A DNA stretch of 64,000 bases, taken from Flavobacterium gyeonganense (GTDB lineage: Bacteria; Bacteroidota; Bacteroidia; Flavobacteriales; Flavobacteriaceae). A program made the translations under genes and the position numbers. The stretch spans positions 1,674,001-1,738,000 of the forward strand of contig NZ_CP121112.1 in the NCBI RefSeq assembly GCF_029625295.1. Reading direction: 5' to 3'. The notes below the pieces were generated by a model. It ran no database searches, had not been told where the DNA came from, and saw only the letters and a program-made list of their open reading frames with translations. Of this stretch, positions 53,574 to 62,921 are shown one piece after another; the first letter of the stretch is position 1, and every line of letters begins with the position of its first letter.

Positions 53574-53654
53574 CTCAAATTTATTATTGTATATTAATAT
53601 CTAAACAATATTACAAAATACATCCATTATTTCTTAACAAAGATTAACGTTTTT

Positions 53655-53821
53655 CTTTGTCGAGCTACTTGCGGAGATCTCTCCTTTGTCGAGATAACAA
53701 GATTGGGGTCAATACAACTTTTAAAGAAAAAAATCTGCCAAAATCTGCTAAATCTGCGTGAAACAAAATTGCCAATCTTTGTGGAGTTACGAGTGTGATC
53801 TCTCCTTCGTCGAGATGACAA
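53655..53821 (+). repeat. Two degenerate copies of the 3.2 kb repeat's right half
   Basis: CTTTGTCGAGCTACTTGCGGAG (53655-53700) and CTTTGTGGAGTTACGAGTGTG (53777-53821) each run into TCTCTCCTTcGTCGAGATgACAA. Both resemble 3211-3257. Between them lie repeated AAATCTGC units. They fill the 347-base gap before pepP, together with the promoter. They have no coding value; two short frames here are artefacts of the repeats. Confidence 0.65.
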
Positions 53822-53884
53822 AATTGAACAAAAATAAATATGAAAACTTTAATAATCAATTTTACGTTGATTGCTTAAAATATG

Positions 53885-53892
53885 TAATTTTG
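53885..53892 (+). promoter_or_regulatory. Bacteroidota-type -7 element for the aminopeptidase P gene
   Basis: TAATTTTG fits TAnnTTTG and lies 29 bases before the start at 53921. A TTG 15-20 bases upstream is present, though spacing is short. Confidence 0.5.
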
Positions 53893-53920
53893 AAATTCCA
53901 AGTTCAAAAATGAAACAATT

Positions 53921-55213
53921 ATGAAATATCATCAAATAAACAGCAATCTTTTTATAAAAAACCGCAGAAAATTTACGGCAGAAATGAAACCTAATTCTGT
54001 TGCCATTTTCAATTCAAACGACATTTACCCTGTTAGTGCCGACAGTACTTTGCCTTTTGCACAACACAGAGACATTTTTTACCTAAGCGGTGTGGATCAG
54101 GAAGAGAGTATTTTGCTTTTGTTTCCGGATGCACCTTATGAAAACCAGAAAGAAATACTTTTTCTGAAAGAAACCAGCGAGCATATTGCGATTTGGGAAG
54201 GCGAAAAACTGACCAAAGAACGTGCTTTTCAGGTTTCTGGAATCAGAACGGTTTACTGGCTGCAGGATTTTCATAAAGTTTTGAACGAAATGATGACGTA
54301 TGCTGATACGATGTACATCAATACCAACGAGCATTACCGCGCTGCTGTTGAAACTGAAACACGTGAAGCCCGTTTTGTAAAATGGTGGAAAGAAAAATAC
54401 CCGGCACACAATGTGGCAAAAAGTAACCCGATTTTACAAAGAATCCGTTCTGTAAAAGAAAGCGAAGAAATCGATTTGATTCAGCATGCGTGTGATATTA
54501 CCGAAAAAGGTTTCCGCAGATTGTTGTCATTTGTAAAACCAAATGTTACCGAATACGAAATCGAAGCCGAACTGGCACACGAATTCATTCGTAACCGCTC
54601 TAAAGGATTTGCTTATACGCCGATTATCGCTTCGGGAAATAATGCCAACGTTTTACATTATATCGAAAACAACCAGCAATGTAAAGCCGGAGACTTGATT
54701 CTGCTTGACGTTGCTGCTGAATATGCCAATTACTCCAGCGATATGACTAGGACGATTCCGGTTTCAGGACGTTTTTCAGATCGTCAGAAAGCGGTTTACA
54801 ATGCTGTTTTAAGAGTAAAAAATGAAGCTACAAAAATGCTTACACCTGGAACACTTTGGAAACAATATCACGTTGAAGTGGGTAAAATCATGACTTCTGA
54901 ATTATTAGGTTTGGGATTAATTGACAAAGCCGATGTTCAGAACGAAAATCCGGACTGGCCAGCCTATAAAAAATATTTCATGCACGGAACGTCTCACCAC
55001 ATGGGACTGGATACGCACGATTATGGTTTGCTTCACGAACCTATGAAAGCGAATATGGTTTTTACGGTTGAACCGGGAATCTACATTCCTGCAGAAAAAT
55101 TCGGAATTCGTCTGGAGGACAATGTTGTGGTTCAGGAAAAAGGAGAACCTTTCAATTTGATGCGCAATATTCCGGTTGAAGTGGACGAAATCGAAACGTT
55201 GATGAATTCATAA
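53921..55213 (+). CDS. pepP: Xaa-Pro aminopeptidase (aminopeptidase P)
   Basis: A 430-residue cytosolic peptidase that removes N-terminal residues before proline. The N-terminal AMP_N domain runs to about residue 160; the pita-bread metal domain follows. Metal ligands are Asp in LLDVAAEYANYSSDMTRT (two), His in GTSHHMGLDTHD, Glu in VEPGIYIP and Glu in RLEDNVVV. Length is normal. It is monocistronic with a strong terminator. The enzyme is usually dimeric and manganese-dependent. Confidence 0.94.
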   Translation: MKYHQINSNLFIKNRRKFTAEMKPNSVAIFNSNDIYPVSADSTLPFAQHRDIFYLSGVDQEESILLLFPDAPYENQKEILFLKETSEHIAIWEGEKLTKERAFQVSGIRTVYWLQDFHKVLNEMMTYADTMYINTNEHYRAAVETETREARFVKWWKEKYPAHNVAKSNPILQRIRSVKESEEIDLIQHACDITEKGFRRLLSFVKPNVTEYEIEAELAHEFIRNRSKGFAYTPIIASGNNANVLHYIENNQQCKAGDLILLDVAAEYANYSSDMTRTIPVSGRFSDRQKAVYNAVLRVKNEATKMLTPGTLWKQYHVEVGKIMTSELLGLGLIDKADVQNENPDWPAYKKYFMHGTSHHMGLDTHDYGLLHEPMKANMVFTVEPGIYIPAEKFGIRLEDNVVVQEKGEPFNLMRNIPVEVDEIETLMNS

Positions 55214-55219
55214 ATAAAC

Positions 55220-55256
55220 AAAGCCCTTAATACTTTACATATTAAGGGCTTTTAAA
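55220..55256. terminator. Terminator of pepP (bidirectional)
   Basis: A 13-base stem (AAAGCCCTTAATA / TATTAAGGGCTTT) around 7 bases, followed by T-rich sequence and close to the convergent ferritin stop at 55273. Confidence 0.85.
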
Positions 55257-55272
55257 TTTTATAAATCGGTTA

Positions 55273-55791
55273 TTACCCGATTTTTGCTATTTGCACATCC
55301 AATTGAAATTTGCCGTCAGCTTCATTTTCGTTGATCAATTCAAAAAGTTCTAAGGCTCTTCTTGCATTTTTCTCCTCTTCTCTTTGCTCAGCCACATACC
55401 ACATCATAAAATCTTCTGTAGCATAGTCATTTTCAGCTCTGCATTTTGCGATTACTCTATTGATTGCCTGAGTAACGGCAATTTCATTTTGCAAAGCGAT
55501 TTCAAATACTTCCCTGAAAGAAGCAAATTCCTGCTGCACTTCCGGAACAGATGGCGTAACTGCAATCCCACCCATATCTGTAATAAATTTGAAAATTTTA
55601 AGAAAATGTTCTCTTTCTTCTTCAGCCTGCTTGTAGAGATATGATGCTGTATTAGCGTACCCGTTTCTATCTAACCATGCAGCCATAGCTAAATATTTGT
55701 TAGAAGCGTCACTTTCTATTTTTGCCTGTAAGTTCAATATATTTTCTATTCCTTCGGTTAATGAAGTACTGGTTCTTAGTAAATCTTTCAT
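55273..55791 (-). CDS. Ferritin (bacterial non-haem type)
   Basis: A four-helix iron-storage protein of 172 residues. I start at the ATG at 55791 (MKDLLRTSTSL); the 7 codons before are not conserved. The ferroxidase ligands are in AKIESDASNKYLAMAAWL (Glu), QAEEEREHFLKIF (Glu, Glu, His) and FMMWYVAEQREEEKNARRA (Glu, Gln/Glu). There is no haem-site Met, so it is FtnA-type rather than bacterioferritin. It stores iron and lowers Fenton damage. Confidence 0.93.
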   Translation of the reverse strand: MKDLLRTSTSLTEGIENILNLQAKIESDASNKYLAMAAWLDRNGYANTASYLYKQAEEEREHFLKIFKFITDMGGIAVTPSVPEVQQEFASFREVFEIALQNEIAVTQAINRVIAKCRAENDYATEDFMMWYVAEQREEEKNARRALELFELINENEADGKFQLDVQIAKIG

Positions 55792-55970
55792 AATCATTAA
55801 TTTTTTATACATGTAAATTTACAAAATATAAAAACAAAAGCCTTAATCGCCTGAAAATTTGGATTTAATCTAAGTAAGAATCTAAATTAGCTCAACATTT
55901 GCAATACTGCAAAGCATTGAATGCAAACTAAGTGTAAATTTAGTCCCGTTTAATAATTCACGAAGCTGCA

Positions 55971-56237
55971 CTATTTCACAGATGGTAAGATTTCTGGAGA
56001 AATTTTTTTAGTAGTTTCAATCAGCTGTACATCAGCATGATCAGACAAATCATAAAGCATATCTAAAATATCGACACTATTGACTTTTCTTTGAAAAATT
56101 AAAAAATCCTGAATTTTATAACTTGACACTGTATCAGTAAAATTAATGATGATACTATTAGTCAAATCACACTGATAACTATATCCTTTTTCGGTTTCAA
56201 ATAATATTTTGGTGGTCAAATCGCTAACTAATGCCAT
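55971..56237 (-). CDS. Small hypothetical protein
   Basis: An 88-residue protein starting at the ATG at 56237 (MALVSDLTTKIL). The frame is open further upstream to 56414, but that part is an AT-rich non-coding translation that overlaps the divergent AIM24 leader. The body has a short beta-rich N-terminus (GYSYQCDLTNSIIINFTDT) and a helical C-terminus. The order of hydrophobic residues recalls the protein at 13424-13780, so they may be distant relatives. No functional motif is present. Confidence 0.55.
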   Translation of the reverse strand: MALVSDLTTKILFETEKGYSYQCDLTNSIIINFTDTVSSYKIQDFLIFQRKVNSVDILDMLYDLSDHADVQLIETTKKISPEILPSVK

Positions 56238-56412
56238 TCTGATAAAATTATAACGCTGCAAAAATATAGAATTTAAACGAATTAAATACATAATTAAGAC
56301 TAATTTAAAATAACAAAAGCTGTTTTTGTTTTTAAAATCTCTTAATAATATAAAAGCTGTAACATTATAGAGCATCATTCGACTTATTTTAAAACTATAT
56401 AACTTAGAAATC

Positions 56413-57216
56413 ATGCAGGCACACGAAATAGATTATCAGATTTTTGGAGAAGAAATGCAATATGTTGAAATAGAGTTAGACCCACAGGAAATTGTAATAG
56501 CCGAAGCAGGCAGCTTTATGATGATGGAAAATAATATTCAGATGGAAACCATATTCGGCGACGGTTCACAACAACAAGGATCGGGTTTATTTGGCAAACT
56601 TTTAAATGCCGGAAAAAGAGTCCTTACCGGCGAAAGCTTGTTTATGACCGCATTTTTAAATCAAGGTAATACCAAAAGTAAAGTTTCGTTTGCGTCACCC
56701 TATCCGGGAAAAATCCTTCCAATTGATTTAACCGAATTTCAGGGGAAATTTATCTGCCAGAAAAGTTCTTTTTTATGCGCTGCCAAAGGTGTTTCTGTCG
56801 GAATAGAATTTTCTCAGAAACTAGGTCGCGGCTTATTTGGCGGAGAAGGTTTTATCATGCAGAAAATTGAAGGAGATGGTATGGCGTTCGTACATTCCGG
56901 AGGAACAATGGCTAAAAAAGTTTTGGCTCACGGTGAAGTCCTGAAAGTAGATACAGGATGCATTATTGGTTTTACCAAAGACGTCGATTATGATATTGAA
57001 TTTATTGGCGGGATCAAAAATTCTATTTTTGGCGGTGAAGGCTTGTTTTATGCTACTTTAAAAGGTCCGGGAACGGTTTACGTACAGTCATTGCCTTTCT
57101 CCAGGTTAGCCGACCGTATCATTGCATCAGCACCAAGATCCGGTGGAAACAGCCGTGACGAAGGAAGCCTTCTTGGCGGATTGGGAAATCTTTTGGATGG
57201 AGATAATCGATTTTAA
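56413..57216 (+). CDS. AIM24/TIGR00266 family protein
   Basis: A 267-residue soluble protein of the AIM24 family, with beta-helix-like repeats rich in Gly. The typical blocks are EIVIAEAGSFMMMENN, SKVSFASPYPGKILPIDL, LGRGLFGGEGFIMQKIEGDG and GEVLKVDTGCIIGF. Mitochondrial AIM24 shapes the inner membrane; the bacterial role is unknown. The Gly/Asp-rich end (GSLLGGLGNLLDGDNRF) is usual. It is divergent from the small hypothetical gene. Confidence 0.92.
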   Translation: MQAHEIDYQIFGEEMQYVEIELDPQEIVIAEAGSFMMMENNIQMETIFGDGSQQQGSGLFGKLLNAGKRVLTGESLFMTAFLNQGNTKSKVSFASPYPGKILPIDLTEFQGKFICQKSSFLCAAKGVSVGIEFSQKLGRGLFGGEGFIMQKIEGDGMAFVHSGGTMAKKVLAHGEVLKVDTGCIIGFTKDVDYDIEFIGGIKNSIFGGEGLFYATLKGPGTVYVQSLPFSRLADRIIASAPRSGGNSRDEGSLLGGLGNLLDGDNRF

Positions 57217-57348
57217 TCTATAAATAGATTTCAAAAATGAAGACTGTTTTATTTATACCAAAACCGCAATTGTTATAAGAAAACAATACAACATAACAGC
57301 TAAAACTCATATTTTAAACTTAAATATCTTATATGGTTTATCGTTTCT

Positions 57349-57356
57349 TATCTTTG
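57349..57356 (+). promoter_or_regulatory. Bacteroidota-type -7 element for the hydrolase gene
   Basis: TATCTTTG matches TAnnTTTG, 25 bases before the TTG start at 57381. Transcription from here would begin only about 15-20 bases before the start codon. Confidence 0.5.
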
Positions 57357-57380
57357 CTTTTCACATTATAAAACTTCATT

Positions 57381-58158
57381 TTGAAAACCGTTCTATATAA
57401 AAACACCACCATATCCTATACTGATTCAGGCGAAGGAACAACAATTGTTTTACTTCACGGCTTTCTGGAAAACAAAAAAATGTGGCATGATTATGCCGTT
57501 TTTTTCTCTGAGATTTATCGCATAATTACCATTGATTTATTAGGCCACGGCGAATCCGAATGTTTAGGTTATGTTCATGAAATGGAAGAAAATGCGAGAG
57601 CTGTCAATGCAGTTTTAGAAAATCTGAAAATTGAAAAAGCGATAATTCTTGGGCATTCAATGGGCGGTTACGTTGGTCTGGCTTTCGCCGAATTATATCC
57701 GGAAAAGCTACAAAAACTAGTTTTACTAAATTCGACTTCCAAAGAAGATAGCGCAGAAAAAAATAAACAGAACACGCGCTATTAAAGCGGTAAAACAAAA
57801 CTATGCCAGCTTTGTTAGTATGGCGATTGCAAATTTATTTAGTGAAAATAATCGCGAGCATCTTGCAAATGAAATTGAAAAAGTAAAAAAAGAAGCATTA
57901 AAAACACCTTTGCAGGGAATTGTAGCTTCACTGGAAGGAATGAAAATCAGGAAAGACAGGGAAAATATTTTAAAGCAAAACCTTTTTCCTGTTTTATTGG
58001 TTTTGGGAAAAAAAGATCCTGTTTTAAATTATGATGAAAATAAATCCCAAATCAAAAATACAAATGTGCAACTTGTTTCTTTTGATGACGGGCACATGAG
58101 CCAAATTGAGAATAAGGAAGATTTGAAAAAAGTTCTCTCTGATTTTTTCAGGTATTAA
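57381..58158 (+). pseudogene. Alpha/beta hydrolase, frame-broken
   Basis: A hydrolase of about 258 residues. The nucleophile is in ILGHSMGGYVGLAFAE and the oxyanion turn in VLLHGFLENKKMWHDY; the Asp (LGKKDPVLN) and His (FDDGHMSQIE) lie in the second part. The frames join only with a change in the A-run 57757-57763: one A fewer reads EDSAEKINRTRAIKAVKQNY, or two more add a Lys. The start is TTG: an in-frame TAA lies four codons before and no ATG follows until residue 34. A clean homopolymer break again points to sequencing error. The substrate is unknown. Confidence 0.8.
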
Positions 58159-58807
58159 GAATTGCGTAAAATAGAAAAAAGACCGATCATCATTGTGAAA
58201 CGGCCTTTCTTCATTATCGGGGGCAAAATCTTAATCGCTTTAATTTTGACTTCTCATGTCAAATTTCTAAAATAATATATTTTTTTAGACGCGACAAAGG
58301 TATTTGAATAAATATAACTTTTCAATGAATGACTGTTAAAATACGACCTAAAAATAAGTGTTAGTATCACTTTTATTAATAACACATCAATTCTTTCTTT
58401 TTAAAATAAACTGCATAAAAAATCTTACTTAATAATTTATACCTCATTAAAAAACAATAAGATAAAAGAATAAAATTTAATTTAATAATTTATAAAATTG
58501 CGGTAATTAAAAATATATAATTAAAATATAAGGATGTATTTGACAAATAACCTTCTCAATAAGATCTACTTTCTTATTTATTTGATGCAGTTTGCCTCTT
58601 TAATCAAAACCAACCTAGTAGAAATTTTGATTGCATTCTGATAATCATGATTATAGTAATAATTATTCCTTTTATTTGTTTATTTGATCTTATCAACACG
58701 TTCAAAGCAATCTATTATGATTGGAGACATCTTTTGAAGAGTCATTCGGCAAAACAAATTATCTAGCAGCTTTAAAAATCCGAATATATTCAATAGCTTT
58801 CTGACAA
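58159..58807. other. 649-base gene-poor gap
   Basis: The gap between the hydrolase stop and the convergent AddB-like gene is AT-rich. It contains a weak hairpin near 58178-58212 (AAAGACCG with CGGCCTTT) that may end transcription of the hydrolase. A 35-codon frame (58534-58641) exists but has no supporting signal. I see nothing else. Gaps this long are rare in this window. Confidence 0.5.
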
Positions 58808-61573
58808 TCAATTTATTTTTTCTTCGAAAGGAATATTAGCATCAAAAATCTCATTTAATAACAATACTATTTCATTCAAATAATTATTTAAAGTTTCACT
58901 AGTAACAGTGATATCCAATTCTTTATCTTCCTTAAATCCGAACGGTAAAAAACCAGACTTCAAATTTTTAAATGAAATAATTCCTACTTCTACAGGAAAT
59001 TCCCCAGCTTGCTTTTCAAACATAAAAGCATAAGCCAATACCTGAATAATTTTATCATTTTTAAGCTCCTGGGTCAATCCGTTCCATGATTTTAAAATAA
59101 CATTAGCTTTTTCAACTTTTCCTGTCTTATAATCGATGATTCTTATCTTTCCGTTGCGTAGTTCAATTCTGTCCACATTTCCTTTAATCAAAACAGGAAA
59201 TGACAGCTTCGAATTAATCAGTTCTCGCTCGAAAGTTTTTTCTAAAGCAAGAATTTTAACTGCATCGCCGTTTTTAATTGCTTCCAATTCCATTTTTAAA
59301 AAATTAGAAACATTACGTTTTGCAACTTCAAAAGCCAGAAGATTACGACCTTTCTTAATTTCTCCTTCTTTATAAACCAACTTAAATTGCTTTAAAACTT
59401 CATCATCCAACAACTTAAAACAATTAGAAATATCCTCTTCAGAAATAAATTTCCCGATAAAAGGCGTATACAAAGCTTCCAATGTCCCGTGAATAATAGT
59501 CCCCAAGGTATTCAAAGCAATATTTTCTTCGACTTCCTCGACTTCCCGGATGCGAAGTATTTTTTGAAAATAAAAATCGATTGGATTCCGAATATAGCTG
59601 GTCAGTGCAGAAGGAGAAAATCCCGTGGAAGCAATTTCTTTTAAACGCTCCATTACGGCATCTGACTTTGGAATTGACATTGGTTTATATGCAGTTGTTG
59701 GCAGTACCGGATTGTAAATATCAAAAGTTAAATTATGCTTTGGTTGCTTTTCCACTTCTAATTGTGTAATAAATCGGCTGCGTTCACCGGCATCTAGTCC
59801 GTCATTTTCGGTATTATGTATCAGATAAATATTTTTAGCTCTTTGCAGCAAATGATAAAAATGATACGTATAAATAGCATCTTTTTCTTTAAAAGTCGGC
59901 AACCCAAGCTCCCTCTTCACATCATATGGAATAAATGAATTTTGAGATTTGCCGGCAGGAAATTTCCCTTCATTCATAGAAGTTATAATTACTGTATCAA
60001 AATCAAGGACGCGACTTTCCAAGACCCCCATAATTTGCAGACCATTTAAAGGCTCTCCTTCAAAAGAAACCTCTGCAACATCTATTACTTGCTTATAAAT
60101 TGCATACAAAGTCTGAATATTATCTATATGAGTATGCTTAGAATAATAATTGATTAACTTATTGATAACTTTAAAAACAGAGAACACAAAAGTTTTTGCG
60201 ATTTTCTCTTCTTCATTGTCATTACTGAAATTTTCTTTAATCAAAAGTAAAAGTGCCGAAATACTTTCGAGTACAGCCAGAGCCCCATTTTCCCATTTTC
60301 GAAACAGGAGACTAAATAAATCTGACGGATTAAAATTGAGTTCGTTTAATCTTGTATGGGTAATAAAAGTATAATTATTTTCTTTTATGATTTTAACTAA
60401 TTGATTGGTTTTAGCAAAAGGTTGAATCAACGGATGCGTGAGAATATCAAGTACGTCTTTGTAATAAAAAACATAACTTGCCCCATTTCTTGAAAGGGCA
60501 TTTGTATGCATTTTGAACAATTTGGCGATTAAAATTTGTGCCGGATTGTTTTTACCTGAATACCCCATAGTAATATTCAATGCACCAACAGAATTTGGCA
60601 AAGAATACAAAACTGGTATCAGTAAATTTTCTTCACCAAGCACAATTGCTACTTTATCAAGAGAAGAACCTGGATTATCTTTCAGAATATTTTCAATAAT
60701 GCTTCCGGAAAGTTTTGCCTGTCCAATAGTTTTTGGGGTTCCTATTACCTGAATATTCTTTGTCTGGGAAAAATCATCCGTAATCCACTCAAAAGGATTT
60801 GATTTATAATGTTTCCAGTTTTCTTTAAACCGCCTTACAAAAAGCCCTGCATCATGGTAAGGGTCATTTAAAAACGTTTGGTCTATATCCCAATAAATTT
60901 TTGCCTGATCAAGAGCTAAAAGATGCTGTACTATTTTCTCTTCAGCAGCATTTAAAGCATTAAAACCCGCAAAAACATAAGTTTTATTCGAAATAGCGTT
61001 TGAAAAATGATTTAAGTTATTTACTGCTTCACGATATATTAACCCCTGATAACCAAAACCTTTATTTAACAAATGGCTATATAAAGCTTCATAATAAATT
61101 GGCAGCAATTTCCAAAAATCAATATAATTTTCAAGTAGTTTCGTTTTATTTTCAACTTCAATACCCCACTTTTTAATATCTTCAATATCTTTTAGATAAG
61201 ACAAAACATGCGTAGGTTCAAGAAGATAACGATCAATTTCATTAAAATCCTGAAGAAGCGTTTTTGCCCAATTTGCAAATAATTCAAATGACTGCTGATG
61301 CTGTTTTTCTGTAACAGAGAGATAAACTTCGTAAAATTCAAAAAATAATTCAATTGAATCAACAGAACGAATAGAAGCAACTTCTTGTACAAAATCCTCA
61401 ATTGAAATAATATCAGGAGAGAGAATGGTTTTATCTGTTTGTTTCCTTAATGCTTCAATCAAAAAAACCTTAGCTCTTTTGTTAGGAAGAACAATAGTAA
61501 TTTCAAATAATCTATCGAAATAATCCTGAATAATAGTAGCTGCAATTTTTTCTAAAAAAGAAGTGTTTATCAT
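58808..61573 (-). CDS. AddB-like nuclease (PD-(D/E)XK family)
   Basis: A 921-residue protein like the AddB subunit of the AddAB helicase-nuclease, which resects double-strand breaks. The N-terminal part is a degenerate helicase-like region (ITIVLPNKRAKVFLIEAL). The nuclease domain is at the C-terminus: VFSPSALTSYIRNPIDFYFQKIL, LGTIIHGTLEALY and the metal-binding VDRIELRNGKIRIIDYKTG. The iron-sulphur cysteines of some AddB proteins are absent. The start codon lies three bases from an IS3-family element, so its native leader is displaced. No AddA gene is in the window. Confidence 0.85.
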   Translation of the reverse strand: MINTSFLEKIAATIIQDYFDRLFEITIVLPNKRAKVFLIEALRKQTDKTILSPDIISIEDFVQEVASIRSVDSIELFFEFYEVYLSVTEKQHQQSFELFANWAKTLLQDFNEIDRYLLEPTHVLSYLKDIEDIKKWGIEVENKTKLLENYIDFWKLLPIYYEALYSHLLNKGFGYQGLIYREAVNNLNHFSNAISNKTYVFAGFNALNAAEEKIVQHLLALDQAKIYWDIDQTFLNDPYHDAGLFVRRFKENWKHYKSNPFEWITDDFSQTKNIQVIGTPKTIGQAKLSGSIIENILKDNPGSSLDKVAIVLGEENLLIPVLYSLPNSVGALNITMGYSGKNNPAQILIAKLFKMHTNALSRNGASYVFYYKDVLDILTHPLIQPFAKTNQLVKIIKENNYTFITHTRLNELNFNPSDLFSLLFRKWENGALAVLESISALLLLIKENFSNDNEEEKIAKTFVFSVFKVINKLINYYSKHTHIDNIQTLYAIYKQVIDVAEVSFEGEPLNGLQIMGVLESRVLDFDTVIITSMNEGKFPAGKSQNSFIPYDVKRELGLPTFKEKDAIYTYHFYHLLQRAKNIYLIHNTENDGLDAGERSRFITQLEVEKQPKHNLTFDIYNPVLPTTAYKPMSIPKSDAVMERLKEIASTGFSPSALTSYIRNPIDFYFQKILRIREVEEVEENIALNTLGTIIHGTLEALYTPFIGKFISEEDISNCFKLLDDEVLKQFKLVYKEGEIKKGRNLLAFEVAKRNVSNFLKMELEAIKNGDAVKILALEKTFERELINSKLSFPVLIKGNVDRIELRNGKIRIIDYKTGKVEKANVILKSWNGLTQELKNDKIIQVLAYAFMFEKQAGEFPVEVGIISFKNLKSGFLPFGFKEDKELDITVTSETLNNYLNEIVLLLNEIFDANIPFEEKIN

Positions 61574-61627
61574 ATTGTCTAGTCCTGAAAAAGTGATACA
61601 GGATTAATAAAAAATAAAAGTACAATT

Positions 61628-62479
61628 TTAGACAGTAGCAAGCTCAGTTTTGCTACTGTTTTTTGTTTTATAGGTTCTCATTTTAATTTTGTTTTGGTTA
61701 TGCATCTGATTTGGAGTAAGCATGTAATTAGAATAATGAGGTCTGATTTCATTATAGATATCAATAGCTTCTTTTACAATTTTTTGCATGATTTCTGCTT
61801 TTTGATTGTATTTGTCAATCATAAATTCCTGTTTTAAAATACCATTAATCCTTTCTGCCACTGCATTTTCATAAGGGTCAGAGTTTTGTGTCATACTGCA
61901 TAGAATTTTATTTTTATTAAGCTGCTTTTGATAGTCATTAGCACAATATTGAATCCCTCTGTCTGAATGATGTATCAATGGTAATTTTTTGTTGTTTCTG
62001 TGTTTAAGAGCCATTTTAAAAGCCTTCAAACTGCTTTCTGTGTTCATGTTATCGGCAAGATAATATCCCATAATCTTTTTAGAATAAGCATCTGTGACTA
62101 AGCTTAAATAGCAAGGATTATCTCTTTTTCCTAGATAGGTTATATCAGAGACCCAAACTTGCTCTGGTCTGTTAATTTCTAAATCCAGAATTCGATTTTG
62201 ATGTTTATTAAATCGATGATGTGAGTTAGTCGTTAGATGATAACTTCCTTTAGGATGTATCAATAAATGATTGGCTCTGAGTATATCAAAGAACTTATCT
62301 CTTCCAATTTTCATTAATTGAAGTTTATCCAACAAAAGATAATATAGTTTTCGAGTACCTATTCTAGGCATTGTCTTCCTGATATTATCCACCATCAAAA
62401 TTACTTCTTTGGCTTTGTTTTGTTTGGATGCTATTCTTCTAGTCTTTCGATAATAAACCTGTCTGTCTATCCCGAACAA
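61628..62479 (-). CDS. IS3-family transposase OrfB (DDE integrase core)
   Basis: A 283-residue transposase catalytic part. The DDE residues are in VWVSDITYLG (D), HHSDRGIQY (D) and NAVAERINGILKQEF (E); an HTH_21-like stretch (PRIGTRKLYYLLLDKL) precedes them. The coding frame opens before 62479, with no ATG (the first start is TTG), so it is probably made as an OrfAB fusion by -1 slippage at the A6 run 62500-62505 (minus strand), joining EQKNKK to TVAFTCYLFGI. This is the usual IS3 strategy. Confidence 0.9.
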   Translation of the reverse strand: MFGIDRQVYYRKTRRIASKQNKAKEVILMVDNIRKTMPRIGTRKLYYLLLDKLQLMKIGRDKFFDILRANHLLIHPKGSYHLTTNSHHRFNKHQNRILDLEINRPEQVWVSDITYLGKRDNPCYLSLVTDAYSKKIMGYYLADNMNTESSLKAFKMALKHRNNKKLPLIHHSDRGIQYCANDYQKQLNKNKILCSMTQNSDPYENAVAERINGILKQEFMIDKYNQKAEIMQKIVKEAIDIYNEIRPHYSNYMLTPNQMHNQNKIKMRTYKTKNSSKTELATV

Positions 62480-62493
62480 ATAACAGGTAAACG

Positions 62494-62921
62494 CTACTGT
62501 TTTTTGTTCTTTTGCTCTGAAGCGGGCGATTGTTCGGGTGCAGAGTTTTTTCGGATATCGATATGATATTCTTTCTCAGCTAAATCAATCATCATGTCAA
62601 ACAAGATTGCTTTTTTATCTGCAACGTAAGCTTGTCGTTCTAAAAGAGCCTTTTGTTTTTCTAATAGCTTGACTTGGGCTTCAAGTTCCATAATTTTTTG
62701 TTCGGGTGACTTTGCCATATTCAAAGGAGATTGTTTTCCCAATCAAAGTTACCAAATTTTCGTAACCAGCCCAGAACTGTAGCATGGCTTTGAATGCCAT
62801 ATTGTTTTCTAATTTGGGTAATTGATGAACTACCTTGCTCAACTTCTCTAACGATTTGAAGTTTTAAGGACATGCTGTAATCTCGCTGGGTGCGCTTTAC
62901 ATAATTGCTGTATTCTTCCAT
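62494..62921 (-). pseudogene. IS3-family OrfA (HTH), frame-broken
   Basis: OrfA supplies the helix-turn-helix (SMSLKLQIVREVEQGSSSIT, then HATVLGWLRKFGNFDWE) and a leucine-zipper-like coiled coil (KIMELEAQVKLLEKQKALLE). The frame breaks at the T4 run 62734-62737 on the plus strand. One more base joins FDWEKQSPLNMAKSPEQK and yields 142 residues. The break is the same class as in five other genes of this window, so the element may in truth be active. Confidence 0.82.

Noticed and set aside
53627..53859. Two short minus-strand frames before pepP
   Set aside because: They translate the degenerate palindromic repeats, overlap each other and have no start signals or protein-like composition.
56238..56414. 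The 59-residue upstream extension of the small gene at 55971-56237
   Set aside because: It covers the AIM24 leader on the other strand, is Phe/Tyr/Ile-rich from AT bias and is less protein-like than the part from MALVSDL.
58534..58641. A 35-codon frame (MYLTNNLLNKIYF...) in the 649-base gap
   Set aside because: It is short, AT-driven, and has no promoter, repeat support or known relative; it is too weak to call.
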